Assembly (NCBI GenBank): GCA_036518215.1
Contig: DATDNP010000103.1
Span: 7,659-71,658 of the forward strand
DNA length: 64,000 nt
Origin: CF-39 sp036518215
Lineage (GTDB): Bacteria > Chloroflexota > Limnocylindria > P2-11E
Direction of reading: 5' to 3'
Part shown: in pieces, positions 34,864 to 43,370 of the stretch
How positions within the stretch are numbered: the first letter of the stretch is position 1
Layout of the letters: every line of letters begins with the position of its first letter
Notes under the pieces: model-generated
Told to the model about the DNA's origin: nothing
Databases searched by the model: none
Seen by the model: the letters and a program-made list of their open reading frames with translations, nothing else
Translations under genes and position numbers: made by a program

Positions 34864-35535
34864 GTGAGCGAACAGGGTTGGAGGGCGTTCCTCGAGGCCG
34901 AGGGCGTCGACGACTGGGTCGTGCTGCACGGCGGGGCTGTGGCCGTCTTCCGCGTGGGCTCGCTCGCTCGGGGTGCGCAGCTCGCTGCCGAGATCGCTGG
35001 GGTGCCCGGCATGGCGGAGTGCCGCCCACTGCTCACCGTCGCAGCCGACCACGTGAGCGTGAGGCTGACCCGCGGGGTGCTTCGCTTGGAGCCCGTCCAT
35101 GTCGAGCTCGCGCGCGCTGTCTCCGCCGTGGCGAGAGCGAGAGGCGCGGTCGCGGACCGGAGCGCCGTCCACAGCGTGCAGGTCGCGATCGCGGCAAAGC
35201 CCGACACGATAGACGTCGAGTTCTGGCGCGCGGTCCTGGGGTACGTCCCGCTGGCGGAAGACAACGCGATCGACCCGCTCGGCCATGGCTCGACCGTCTG
35301 GATGCAAGAGCTCGACACGGCGAAGCCGCTCCGGCACGCGATGCACATCGACGTGTCGGTCAGCCGCGAGCACGCCCCGTCACGACTCGCAGCGGCGATC
35401 GCCGCGGGTGGCCGCATCGTCGACGCGTCAGCGGCGCCCGAGTTCTGGATCCTCGCTGACCGCGCCGGCAACAAGGTGTGCATCGCGCCGTGGCCCGACG
35501 GCGCGAAGAAGGACGAGCCTCCGGACCACAGGTGA
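34864..35535 (+). CDS. PCD-like plus VOC (glyoxalase-like) fusion protein
   Basis: The first 100 residues resemble a pterin-4a-carbinolamine dehydratase fold: WRAFLEAEGVDDWVVLHGGA, a PLLTVAADHVSVRLTR strand and a final ELARAVSAVARARGA helix. The usual catalytic HH pair is largely absent; only one His (AADHV) remains. From about residue 105 a vicinal-oxygen-chelate domain follows (VEFWRAVLGYVPLAEDN, HIDVSVSREHAPSRL, ILADRAGNKVCIAPW). No catalytic function is evident for either half. The start is GTG with AGGAGGG upstream, 35 bases after the L25 stop. Confidence 0.7.
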   Translation: MSEQGWRAFLEAEGVDDWVVLHGGAVAVFRVGSLARGAQLAAEIAGVPGMAECRPLLTVAADHVSVRLTRGVLRLEPVHVELARAVSAVARARGAVADRSAVHSVQVAIAAKPDTIDVEFWRAVLGYVPLAEDNAIDPLGHGSTVWMQELDTAKPLRHAMHIDVSVSREHAPSRLAAAIAAGGRIVDASAAPEFWILADRAGNKVCIAPWPDGAKKDEPPDHR

Positions 35536-35545
35536 CCGCGTCCGA

Positions 35546-37147
35546 TCAGCGCGCGGTCGTGAGCACTCCGGCGGACGTGAAGTCGGATGGCGATGCGTCG
35601 GCGAACGGATTGTCGGCGCGCTCGAGGCTGCGCAGCTCGACCTCGTCCTCTTCCATCCCGCGGAGCGCGATCTCGACGCAGTGGCGGAAGCGCATCGCGT
35701 GCGCGCGGAATCGCTCGGCCGCGTAGTCAGCGGCCTGTCCGGTGGTGACGAGGAACGGCCAGTCGCTCGACTGAGCGAGCAACAGCTCGCGCGCCGCCTG
35801 CCGCGCCGCGCGCTCGCGCAACGCGCCGCTCACGTACACCGCGCGGAGCGCGGCCATCTCGTTCGCCATCCGCGCGAGCTCCGTCCACATCCACTCGGTG
35901 CGCTCGTTGAGCCACGTCGAGTGATCGTTGTTCTTGCCCCACGAGCCCTCGAGGAGCGCGACGCGCTCGCGAGGCGGCGCCGCACGCAGGTGATCGCGCA
36001 CCGTCACCGGACGCGGGCCGCGCGCGGACAGCTCTCGCAGGACGCGGCCGAGCCAGTCGATCCCCTCGAACCACCAGTGGCCGAAGAGCTCCGCGTCGAA
36101 CGTCACCGTGAGGAGGGGCGACCCGGTCGAGCCGATCGTGTCGCGCACGAGCCCGGCGAAATGTTCGGCGTTTGAGCGCACGCGCTCCGACGCGGCGCCG
36201 GGTGAATAGAGGGCCTTCCCCGAAAGACCGGTGTGGACGTCCGTGACGCGCCAGTAGCGCAGGCCGCTTCGCTCGTCCTTCCGATGGAATTCGCGGTACG
36301 ACGCGTCGCCGGGGTAGCCCATCATCGCCGACCACACCTGACCCGAGACCGTGTCGTGTCGCGCGATCGCCGCGACGCGCGACTCGCGCACGAGATACGG
36401 CCGCATCACATCGACGTCGCTGCCGCCCACCAGCGGCGCGTTCACCGCGTCCCCCGATCGACGGACCTCGAAGCGATGCCCGTGCTCGACGAGGCGCGTC
36501 CCGCCGAGCAGCGCGGGGTCGATGAAGAAGTGCGTGATGCCGAACGACTCGAGGATCGTCTCGAGGCCAGGCGCGTAGGCGCACTCGGGCAGCCAGATCC
36601 CGACCGGGTCGACGCCGGTGCGGCGGCGCGTCGTGCGCGTGCCGACCGCGAGCTGCGCATGCACGGACGCGGTGTCGAGGAGCGGCAGATAGCCGTGCGT
36701 CGCGGCCGAGGTGAGGATCTCGACGTGGCCGCTGCGGGCGAGGTCGGCGAACGCACCGACGATGTCGTGACCGAAACGGCGCGTGTACGCATCGCGATGC
36801 GCGCGGAAGAGCGAGGCATAGAACATCGCGAGCGCGCCGCGTTCCATGTCGGCGTGCGAGGAGAAGCGTTTCGCGTCCTGGTCGGCACGACGGATCTGAT
36901 CGTCGCAGTACTCGATGAAGCGGCGATCGATGTCGGCGTCGGCGAGCTGCTCGAGCAGCGTGGGCGTGAGCCCGATCGTGATGCCGTACTCCACGCGCGC
37001 GTCGCGCAGGTCGTGCAGGAGGCCGAGGAGCGGGAGATACGTGCCGAGGATCGCTTCGTGCACCCACTCCTCACCATGCGGCCAGCGGCCCGCTCCCCGT
37101 GCGTACGGGAGATGTGAATGGAGCACGAGCGCGCAGGATCCGGTCAC
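35546..37147 (-). CDS. GH57 1,4-alpha-glucan branching enzyme
   Basis: This 533-residue protein begins LVLHSHLPYARGAGRWPHGE, the DUF1957-type GH57 branching-enzyme start. The nucleophile is Glu188 in WLPECAY and the acid/base Asp351 in FDAELFGHWWFEG, close to the E183/D354 pair of Thermococcus kodakarensis. The C-terminal helical domain follows (NNDHSTWLNERTEWMWTEL). It makes alpha-1,6 branches in glucans. The GTG start lies seven bases from TACAGT and inside a TCCGGT/ACCGGA dyad at 37139-37155. Confidence 0.9.
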   Translation of the reverse strand: MTGSCALVLHSHLPYARGAGRWPHGEEWVHEAILGTYLPLLGLLHDLRDARVEYGITIGLTPTLLEQLADADIDRRFIEYCDDQIRRADQDAKRFSSHADMERGALAMFYASLFRAHRDAYTRRFGHDIVGAFADLARSGHVEILTSAATHGYLPLLDTASVHAQLAVGTRTTRRRTGVDPVGIWLPECAYAPGLETILESFGITHFFIDPALLGGTRLVEHGHRFEVRRSGDAVNAPLVGGSDVDVMRPYLVRESRVAAIARHDTVSGQVWSAMMGYPGDASYREFHRKDERSGLRYWRVTDVHTGLSGKALYSPGAASERVRSNAEHFAGLVRDTIGSTGSPLLTVTFDAELFGHWWFEGIDWLGRVLRELSARGPRPVTVRDHLRAAPPRERVALLEGSWGKNNDHSTWLNERTEWMWTELARMANEMAALRAVYVSGALRERAARQAARELLLAQSSDWPFLVTTGQAADYAAERFRAHAMRFRHCVEIALRGMEEDEVELRSLERADNPFADASPSDFTSAGVLTTAR

Positions 37148-37154
37148 CCACCGG

Positions 37155-37160
37155 ACTGTA
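37155..37160 (-). promoter_or_regulatory. putative -10 element (TACAGT), leaderless
   Basis: TACAGT ends seven bases before the GTG of the branching enzyme. A dyad TCCGGT-CACCC-ACCGGA (37139-37155) spans the start codon and could be an operator. Confidence 0.45.
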
Positions 37161-37244
37161 CCCGGCCATTCGGCACGGGGCCGCGCGACGTTCGGCCCAC
37201 GTCATCGGACGGAGCGCTGCCTAGCGTGGTCGCTGGGAGCGCAC

Positions 37245-37865
37245 ATGAAGGTCTGTCACTGCGATCAGCAGCACCACACGCAGCGTGTCGTGCTCACCGG
37301 CGGTCCCGGCGCGGGGAAGACCGCGGTGCTCGAGCTCGTGCGGTGGTCGTTCTGCGAGCACGTGCGCGTGCTCCCCGAAGCGGCCGGGATCGTGTACGGC
37401 GGCGGATTCCCGCGTAGCGACGACGAAGAGGCCCGGCGCGCGTCGCAGCGCGCGATCTTCCACGTGCAGCGCGAGCTCGAGAGCGTCGGCGCGATCGGCC
37501 GGCCGCCCGTCGTCATCTGCGACCGCGGCACGGTCGACGGCGGCGCGTACTGGCCAGGCCCGCGCGACCTCTGGAGCGAGGTCGGCACGACGCTCGCCGA
37601 CGAGCTGGCGCGCTACGACACGGTCATCCATCTGCGCACGCCGAAGCCCGGCAGCGGATACGACCAGCGCAATCCACTCCGTATCGAGAGCGCGCTCGAG
37701 GCGCGTGTCATCGACGACCGCATCGCGCAGCTGTGGCAGGGCCATCCGCACATCTACTCGATCGAGGCCCGCGCGGACTTCCTCGCGAAGGCCGTCGAGG
37801 CGGTGAAGATCCTCCGCGAGCAGGTCGCGTCGTGCTGCCGGCCGCGCGAGCTCGTGCTCGCGTGA
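37245..37865 (+). CDS. P-loop AAA_28-like ATPase/kinase
   Basis: The 206-residue protein has Walker A GGPGAGKT (19-26), a DRG motif (ICDRGTVDGGAYWPG) and a late RIAQLWQGHPHIYSIE segment, as in the AAA_28 group related to NadR-type kinases and Ttd14. Unusually, the N-terminus reads KVCHCDQQHH before the P-loop and a CC pair lies near the C-terminus, suggesting a metal or redox site. The substrate is unknown. Its TGA overlaps the GTG of the sugar-kinase gene. GGGA is the ribosome-binding site. Confidence 0.75.
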   Translation: MKVCHCDQQHHTQRVVLTGGPGAGKTAVLELVRWSFCEHVRVLPEAAGIVYGGGFPRSDDEEARRASQRAIFHVQRELESVGAIGRPPVVICDRGTVDGGAYWPGPRDLWSEVGTTLADELARYDTVIHLRTPKPGSGYDQRNPLRIESALEARVIDDRIAQLWQGHPHIYSIEARADFLAKAVEAVKILREQVASCCRPRELVLA

Positions 37866-38788
37866 TCGCGACCGTCACGCTCAATCCGGCCGTCGACGAG
37901 GCGATCTCCACCGACGAGCTCGTCCTCGGCGCGCAGAACCGCGTCGGGCTCGATGGCCTCGACCCGGGAGGCAAGGGGCTCAACGCGAGCCGCGTCATCG
38001 CGCGTCTCGGTCGCGAGACGCTCGCGCTCGGCTTCGTCGCCGGCGTCACCGGTGCGCTGCTGCGCACCTGGCTCGACGACGAGGGCGTCCGGAACGCCTT
38101 CGATGACGTCGGCGGCCTCACGCGCGTGAACGTGATGGCATACGAGCGCGCGAATGGACGGCGTACGCGCATCTACCTGCCCGGCGCGCGCGTCGAGCCG
38201 GGAGATCTCGCGTCGCTCGTCGCGAGGCTCGATGCGCTCGACCGCGGGACGGTCGTCGTCTTCGGCGGGAGCGTCCCGCCCGGGCTGCCGGCCGCGGTGT
38301 ACGCGGACCTCATCGCGCGGTGCGGCTCGCGCGGTCTGCGCACCGTCCTCGACACCTCCGGCCCGGCGCTCGCGTGCGCCCTCGAGGCGCAGCCCTACCT
38401 CATCAAGCCGAACGCCGAGGAGCTTGCCGAGCTCATCGGCGCGCCGGTGGAGACGGAGTGCGAGATCGTCTCGGCGGCGCGGGAGATCTGCGTCCGCGGC
38501 GCCGGCGCGGTCGTCGTGTCGATGGGGGCGGCCGGTGCGATCGGCGTGGACGGAACCGGCGCGTGGCACGCGCGGCCTCCGCGCATCGAAGCGCTCAGCA
38601 CCGTCGGCTCGGGCGACTCGATGGTCGCTGGACTCGCGATCGCGCTCGCCGAGGGAAGCGGGCTCGCCGAAGGTCTGCGCCTCGGCACCGCCGCGGGCGC
38701 GGCCACGGCACTCCAGACCGGCACCCGTCTCTGCCGCAGCGATGACGTCGCGCGGCTCCTTCCCGACGTCGCCGTCCGGCGGATCTAG
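37862..38788 (+). CDS. PfkB-family sugar-phosphate kinase (1-phosphofructokinase type)
   Basis: The 308-residue protein starts VTLNPAVDEAIS and has the DPGGKGLNASRVIARLG motif of FruK/LacC/PfkB-like kinases. It also shows FGGSVPPGLP, the KPNAEEL motif and the anion-hole/catalytic GSGD (249-252, Asp252). It should phosphorylate fructose-1-phosphate, tagatose-6-phosphate or fructose-6-phosphate; with no PTS genes nearby I favour a fructose-6-phosphate role like mycobacterial PfkB. The P-type ATPase gene begins at the next base. Confidence 0.88.
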   Translation: MIATVTLNPAVDEAISTDELVLGAQNRVGLDGLDPGGKGLNASRVIARLGRETLALGFVAGVTGALLRTWLDDEGVRNAFDDVGGLTRVNVMAYERANGRRTRIYLPGARVEPGDLASLVARLDALDRGTVVVFGGSVPPGLPAAVYADLIARCGSRGLRTVLDTSGPALACALEAQPYLIKPNAEELAELIGAPVETECEIVSAAREICVRGAGAVVVSMGAAGAIGVDGTGAWHARPPRIEALSTVGSGDSMVAGLAIALAEGSGLAEGLRLGTAAGAATALQTGTRLCRSDDVARLLPDVAVRRI

Positions 38789-41236
38789 ATGCCGGACGCG
38801 ATGGAGCATCGCGGCCTGACGACGGGCGAGGCCGCGCGTCTTCTCGCGCGCGACGGGCCGAACGAGACGCTCGAGCTCGGCCGCGCGTCCCCGCTGCGCG
38901 AGCTCCTTCGGACCGTCACGAGCCCTCTCATCCTCATCCTGCTCTTCGCGAGCGTCGTCTCAGGCGTCGTCGGTGAGATCGTCAACGCGGTCGTCATCGC
39001 CGCGATGGTCGTGATGGGCGCTGTTCTCGGATGGTGGCAGAGCGTGCGCGCACATCGCGCGACGGAGCGCCTCCGTCTCATGGTCGCGCCGACGGCGATG
39101 GCGCTGCGGGACGGGGTGTGGCGCCAGATCGCGCGCCGAGAGCTGGTGGTCGGCGACGTCGTGCGGCTGAACGCGGGCGACGTGGTGCCTGCCGACGCGC
39201 GGCTCGTCGAGTCGCGCGACCTTCATGTGCAGGAGGCGATCCTCACCGGTGAGTCCGTGCCGGCGGAGAAGGGCGTGGCTGCCGCGGCGCTTGCGGGTCC
39301 GCGGACCGAGCGCAGCGACATCGTCTATCTCGGAACGTCGATCACGAGCGGGACGGCGACCGCCGTCGTCTTCGCGACCGGGCACGCGACGGAGGTCGGC
39401 ACGATCGCCGCGTCCCTCGCGCGCCCCGCGCCCGAGACCGCGTTCGATCGCGGCACGCGCCAGTTCGGCTTCTTCATCATGCGGTTGGTACTGTTCCTCG
39501 TCGCGTTCGTGTCGATCGTCAACATCGCGCTCCACCGCGACCCGCTCGACTCGATCCTCTTCGCGATCGCGCTCGCGGTCGGCCTCACGCCCGAGTACAT
39601 GCCGATGATCATGACCGTCACGCTCGCGAAGGGCGCGTCGGGGATGGCGAAGGCGGGCGTCATCGTGAAATCGCTCGGCGCGATCCAGAACCTCGGGAGC
39701 ATGGACGTGCTCTGCAGCGACAAGACGAACACCCTCACGACCGGCGAGCTCGTCCTCGAGCGGTGCGTGCCGATGGCGGGCACGGAGGGAACGCTCCTCC
39801 GCCTCGCCGCGATCAACGCGGCCTTCCAGAGCGGGATCGACAGCGCGCTCGACGCCGCGATCCTCGCTCGTGCCCGTCTCGATACGACGGGACTCGCGAA
39901 GGTGGATGAGGTCCCGTTCGACTTCGACCGCCGACGGCTGTCCGTCGTCGTCGAATGCGAGGGGAAACGCCTCATCATCACGAAGGGCGCGCCGGAGGAC
40001 ATGATCGCGCTCTGCGCCATTGACGACGCGACGCGGCGCCGAGCGCTCGCGACGATCGACGAGCTCTCGGACGACGGCCTCCGCGTGCTCGCCGTCGCGT
40101 CACGCGAGGTGGAAGCACGATCGGCGTACGGCGCCGAGGAGGAGCGCGGCCTCGTGCTCGACGGATTCCTCGCGTTCGCCGATCCGCCGATCGAAGGGGT
40201 CGCCGCGACGCTCGCGGCGCTCCGCGCGGACGGCGTCGAGCTCAAGGTCCTCTCCGGCGATCACGTGCTCGTCGCTCGGCACGTCTGCGGACAGCTCGGC
40301 ATCGCCGTCGACACCATCGTGGACGGTGACGCACTCGACGCGATGGACGACCGCGCGCTCGCGGCCGCGGTGCGCACGACGAGCGTGTACGCGCGCGTCC
40401 GTCCCGAGCAGAAGCAGCGGGTCATCAGCGCGCTCCGTCGCGAGGGGCATGTCGTCGGCTACCTGGGCGACGGCGTCAACGACGCGCCGTCGATGCACGT
40501 CGCGGACATCGGCATCTCGGTCGAGCGCGGCGTCGATACGGCGAAGGAGGCGGCGGACGTCATCCTTCACGGTACCGGCCTCGAGGTCCTTCACGAGGGG
40601 ATCCTCGCGGGCCGGCGCGCATTCGGGAACGTCGTGAAGTACCTCCTCATGGGCACGAGCTCCGACTTCGGGAACATGATCAGCATGGCCGTCGCGTCGG
40701 TCGTGCTGCCGTTCCTTCCGATGCTCCCTCGCCAGATCCTCCTCAACGACCTCATGTACGACGTCACGCAGATGGCCATCCCGACCGACGCGGTCGACCC
40801 GAGCTACGTTCGGAAGCCGCGGCGCTGGGATATCGGTCTCGTCCGGCGGTTCATGCTCACGCTCGGGCCGGTGAGCTCCCTCTACGACCTCGCGACGTTC
40901 GCCGTGCTCATGTGGCTCTTCGATGCGAAGGAGTCGCTCTTCCAGACCGGATGGTTCGTCGAATCGCTCGCGACGCAGACGCTCGTCGTCTTCGTCATCC
41001 GCACGACCGGCAATCCATTCCGCAGCCGGCCGAGTCGTCCGCTCGCGGTCGCCGTCGTCCTCGTGGTCGCGGTCGCGATCGCGCTTCCCTTCTCGCCGCT
41101 CGCGACCGACTTCGGCCTCGTGCCGCTTCCGGCGACGTACCTCGGCCTGCTCGTCGTCATGGTCGGGAGCTATCTCGCGCTCGTTGAGCTCGTGAAGCGC
41201 CGCGTCTTCGCGAGGACCGAGCGCGCCGCCGTCTAG
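38789..41236 (+). CDS. P-type cation ATPase, Mg2+-importing (MgtA/MgtB) type
   Basis: This 815-residue P-type ATPase aligns by eye with MgtA, especially the C-terminal third (YDVTQMAIPTDAVDP, RKPRRWDIG, RFMLTLGPVSSLYDLATFA, FQTGWFVESLATQTLVV) and the LAVGLTPEYMPMIMTVTLAKG helix. The actuator TGES is at 153-156 and GDGVNDAP near 560. The phosphorylation motif reads DKTNTLT, with Asn314 replacing the near-invariant Gly. It is predicted to move Mg2+ or another divalent cation into the cell. The gene abuts the sugar kinase with no gap. Confidence 0.88.
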   Translation: MPDAMEHRGLTTGEAARLLARDGPNETLELGRASPLRELLRTVTSPLILILLFASVVSGVVGEIVNAVVIAAMVVMGAVLGWWQSVRAHRATERLRLMVAPTAMALRDGVWRQIARRELVVGDVVRLNAGDVVPADARLVESRDLHVQEAILTGESVPAEKGVAAAALAGPRTERSDIVYLGTSITSGTATAVVFATGHATEVGTIAASLARPAPETAFDRGTRQFGFFIMRLVLFLVAFVSIVNIALHRDPLDSILFAIALAVGLTPEYMPMIMTVTLAKGASGMAKAGVIVKSLGAIQNLGSMDVLCSDKTNTLTTGELVLERCVPMAGTEGTLLRLAAINAAFQSGIDSALDAAILARARLDTTGLAKVDEVPFDFDRRRLSVVVECEGKRLIITKGAPEDMIALCAIDDATRRRALATIDELSDDGLRVLAVASREVEARSAYGAEEERGLVLDGFLAFADPPIEGVAATLAALRADGVELKVLSGDHVLVARHVCGQLGIAVDTIVDGDALDAMDDRALAAAVRTTSVYARVRPEQKQRVISALRREGHVVGYLGDGVNDAPSMHVADIGISVERGVDTAKEAADVILHGTGLEVLHEGILAGRRAFGNVVKYLLMGTSSDFGNMISMAVASVVLPFLPMLPRQILLNDLMYDVTQMAIPTDAVDPSYVRKPRRWDIGLVRRFMLTLGPVSSLYDLATFAVLMWLFDAKESLFQTGWFVESLATQTLVVFVIRTTGNPFRSRPSRPLAVAVVLVVAVAIALPFSPLATDFGLVPLPATYLGLLVVMVGSYLALVELVKRRVFARTERAAV

Positions 41237-41239
41237 CAT
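41234..41239 (+). promoter_or_regulatory. putative -10 element (TAGCAT), leaderless
   Basis: TAGCAT starts within the ATPase stop codon and ends six bases before the GTG at 41246. This would allow the downstream gene to be expressed separately from the ATPase. Confidence 0.35.
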
Positions 41240-41245
41240 CGCGGC

Positions 41246-41722
41246 GTGCCGGTCGCGAAGGTGACGCACACGAAGCGGCGGACGATGGCACGGGTCGCGG
41301 CCGAGTACCGCGCGCTCGATCGCGTCGTGCGCGCGCTCGGGACGCGCGGCCTCGAACGGCCCGTGCCGGGGTTCGGCGCGCGCGCGCGGATCCGCCGCGA
41401 GTCGTGGACGGGGAAGGACGCGCTCGCGCACATCGTCGAGTGGAAGCGACAGGCGCTCCGCGCGCTGCGGCGCGAGCATTCGGATCCGGAGCTTCGGGGC
41501 CTCGTCATCGCACGGAAGAACCGCGTGCTGTACGAGCGGTGGCACCGGCGGCCGGCACGCGACGTCATCGCCTACCACCGAGCGGTGGAGCGTGACGTCA
41601 TGGCCGCGCTGCGCGCGTTACCCGAGGACTACTTCGCGAAGAAGCGCTCGCCGTACTGGCCCGGCGATCTCCTCGGTCACGCCGCCGGCCATCGCACCCG
41701 GCACCTCGAGCGGATGCTCTAG
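41246..41722 (+). CDS. DinB-like/ClbS-type four-helix protein
   Basis: The 158-residue, Arg-rich protein has the ClbS/DfsB arrangement: RESWTGKDALAHIVEWKRQAL early, YHRAVERDVMAALRALPEDYF in the middle, and PGDLLGHAAGHRTRHLERML at the end, the last matching the family's final His-rich helix. ClbS hydrolyses the colibactin warhead, but most relatives have no assigned activity. Its TAG overlaps the stop of the convergent UspA gene by four bases. Confidence 0.75.
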   Translation: MPVAKVTHTKRRTMARVAAEYRALDRVVRALGTRGLERPVPGFGARARIRRESWTGKDALAHIVEWKRQALRALRREHSDPELRGLVIARKNRVLYERWHRRPARDVIAYHRAVERDVMAALRALPEDYFAKKRSPYWPGDLLGHAAGHRTRHLERML

Positions 41723-42603
41723 CTCCTCCCCGCTGCGTGCACGATGAGCACCGACTGCGGCGCGTGCGTCAGCACGTTCCGGGCGACGCTGCCGAGGACG
41801 AGACGCTCGAACCCCGTCTGGCCGCGGCTTCCGATGACGATGAGGTCCGCCGCGTGCTCGAACGCGGCTCCGATGATCTCGCCCGCCGGATCGCCGAAGC
41901 GCACGCCCGGCTCCGCCTTGAGACCCGCGGCGGTCAGCCTCGCCGCGGCGTCGTCGGCGACGAGGCCGTGGATGCCGCGAAGCGCGTCGACACCTTCGGC
42001 GTAGCTCTGCTGCGCGTCCTCGTGCCGGATCGGACCCGAGCCCGTGATCGCGTACACCGGGGCGACGCTCAGGGCGAGCGCGGGAAGCCCGCGGAAGATC
42101 GGCCACGTCGCCGCCACGTCGACGGCGGCTGCGGCGGCGCGCGAACCGTCATCGGCGACCACGATCTTGCGCACGACGGGAACGCGCGCGACGAGCACCG
42201 GGCACGGCGAGCGGTCCACGACCTCGGCCGCGACGGATCCGAGCAACATCGTCGCGAGCGGACCGCGGCCGCGGCTCCCGATCACGATGAGGTCGCCGCC
42301 GATGCGATCGGCCTCGCGCACGATCTCGCTCGCGGCGCGGCCTCGCCGGCTCGCCGTCTCGACGGGTCCGTGAAGGCGCGCCTTCGCCTTCGCGAGATCG
42401 TCCGCGATCTGCTCTCGCGCGTCGCGCTCGAGCGCGGCGAGCGACTCGGGCGGCACCTCGATCCCGGGCATGAGCGGCTCTTCGACCTCGAGGACCTCGA
42501 TGCTCGTGCCCTCGCCCCACGCGAGCGAGGCCGCGAGATCCACGGCGATCCGTGCGTTCTCCGATCCATCCGTGGCGACCAGGACCTTCTTCAGCGCATC
42601 CAT
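41719..42603 (-). CDS. tandem universal stress protein (two UspA domains)
   Basis: The 294-residue protein repeats the UspA fold. Domain 1 starts KVLVATDGSENARIAVDLA and has the ATP-binding signature GSRGRGPLATMLLGS; domain 2 starts KIVVADDGSRAAAAAVDVA and ends GSRGQTGFERLVLGS. Both signatures are complete, so ATP binding is likely. Such proteins accompany growth arrest, hypoxia or nutrient stress. I choose ATG 42603, with GGGAGG upstream; the frame extends to 42795 without support. A GTCCGGAC palindrome lies at 42617-42624. Confidence 0.92.
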   Translation of the reverse strand: MDALKKVLVATDGSENARIAVDLAASLAWGEGTSIEVLEVEEPLMPGIEVPPESLAALERDAREQIADDLAKAKARLHGPVETASRRGRAASEIVREADRIGGDLIVIGSRGRGPLATMLLGSVAAEVVDRSPCPVLVARVPVVRKIVVADDGSRAAAAAVDVAATWPIFRGLPALALSVAPVYAITGSGPIRHEDAQQSYAEGVDALRGIHGLVADDAAARLTAAGLKAEPGVRFGDPAGEIIGAAFEHAADLIVIGSRGQTGFERLVLGSVARNVLTHAPQSVLIVHAAGRS

Positions 42604-42990
42604 CACTACGCCTCCCGTCCGGACTAGAGCGTCGCGCGAGGCCATGCGCGCCGGAAGTGCCGAAACACCCGTCGCTGTCGGGCGAGGCCTGTCATCGTGT
42701 CGTCGACGTCGGTCGTTTTCCGCGCACCCACAGCGACGTTCGGACGCACCGCCGGATGACGCGCGGCACTGCTGCGAGCACCCCGGTGGTGGCACATTCG
42801 CATCGTCCCGAGGGGCCTGCCGAGGGATCGCGACAGAGATCTCATCAACGTCGCGAAACTGGGAGCGGCATCAGAGACGGTCGACCGAAAGGCATCAAAG
42901 ACCGGCTCCGCCGTAGAGATACATGGTCATGAACGGATCTCTCCGGTCGGCAGGTCGCCCGGGATTTTTCGCGTATCTGGAGGAGGACGG
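42604..42990. other. 387-bp divergent regulatory region, no gene supported
   Basis: This gap separates the minus-strand UspA gene from the plus-strand His-rich gene. Frames that cross it are Arg/Pro-rich shadow type. It contains the palindrome GTCCGGAC near the UspA start, a direct repeat at 42867-42905 and a GGAGGAGG ribosome-binding site at 42979-42986. Its length, unusual in this compact window, suggests regulation of both flanking stress genes. Confidence 0.5.
42867..42905. repeat. direct repeat around a palindrome (candidate operator)
   Basis: GGCATCAGAGACGG at 42867-42880 and GGCATCAAAGACCGG at 42891-42905 share 12 or more bases with a 24-base period, about two helical turns. Between them lies the palindrome GGTCGACC. 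The arrangement resembles a two-site binding region for a dimeric regulator ahead of the His-rich gene. Confidence 0.4.
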
Positions 42991-43278
42991 ATGGCTACCA
43001 CGTTCCTGAAGGTCCAGAAGACCGATGGCGAGGGGCGTGAGCCCGAGCACGTGCACGAGCCGCAGACGCATACGCACGACCACTATCACATCGCCCACGT
43101 GCACGCGGAGGGGACCGACGTCGAGTGGCGCCACCAGGCGAGCTGGCATACGCACGAACACGACCATGGGCAGGTCGTGCATAGCCACGACTACTCGCGA
43201 GACAACGAGATCGAGCACCACAGCCGACGCGCGCACATCCACGACCACCTTCACCCGATCCATCCCGCCGTCCTGTAG
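42991..43278 (+). CDS. histidine-rich small protein (22 His in 95 residues)
   Basis: I recognise no family. Of 95 residues 22 are His, mostly in alternating xH runs such as THTHDHYHIAHVH, WHTHEHDHGQVVHSHD and HIHDHLHPIHP. Alternate positions point to one face of a beta strand, so the protein could present an extended array of metal ligands; acidic residues fill the gaps. No signal peptide is present, so it is probably cytoplasmic. A strong GGAGGAGG lies four bases upstream of the ATG. It sits in the stress cluster next to UspA genes and a divalent-cation ATPase, which suggests metal buffering; that is inference. Confidence 0.75.
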   Translation: MATTFLKVQKTDGEGREPEHVHEPQTHTHDHYHIAHVHAEGTDVEWRHQASWHTHEHDHGQVVHSHDYSRDNEIEHHSRRAHIHDHLHPIHPAVL

Positions 43279-43370
43279 CGCGAGTCACGAGGGACGCAAG
43301 GCATATCGGGGATGCGGGTGTGACCCATTACCCGACAGGTACGCGCGCGCTCCATCCATACGCTCGGCTC

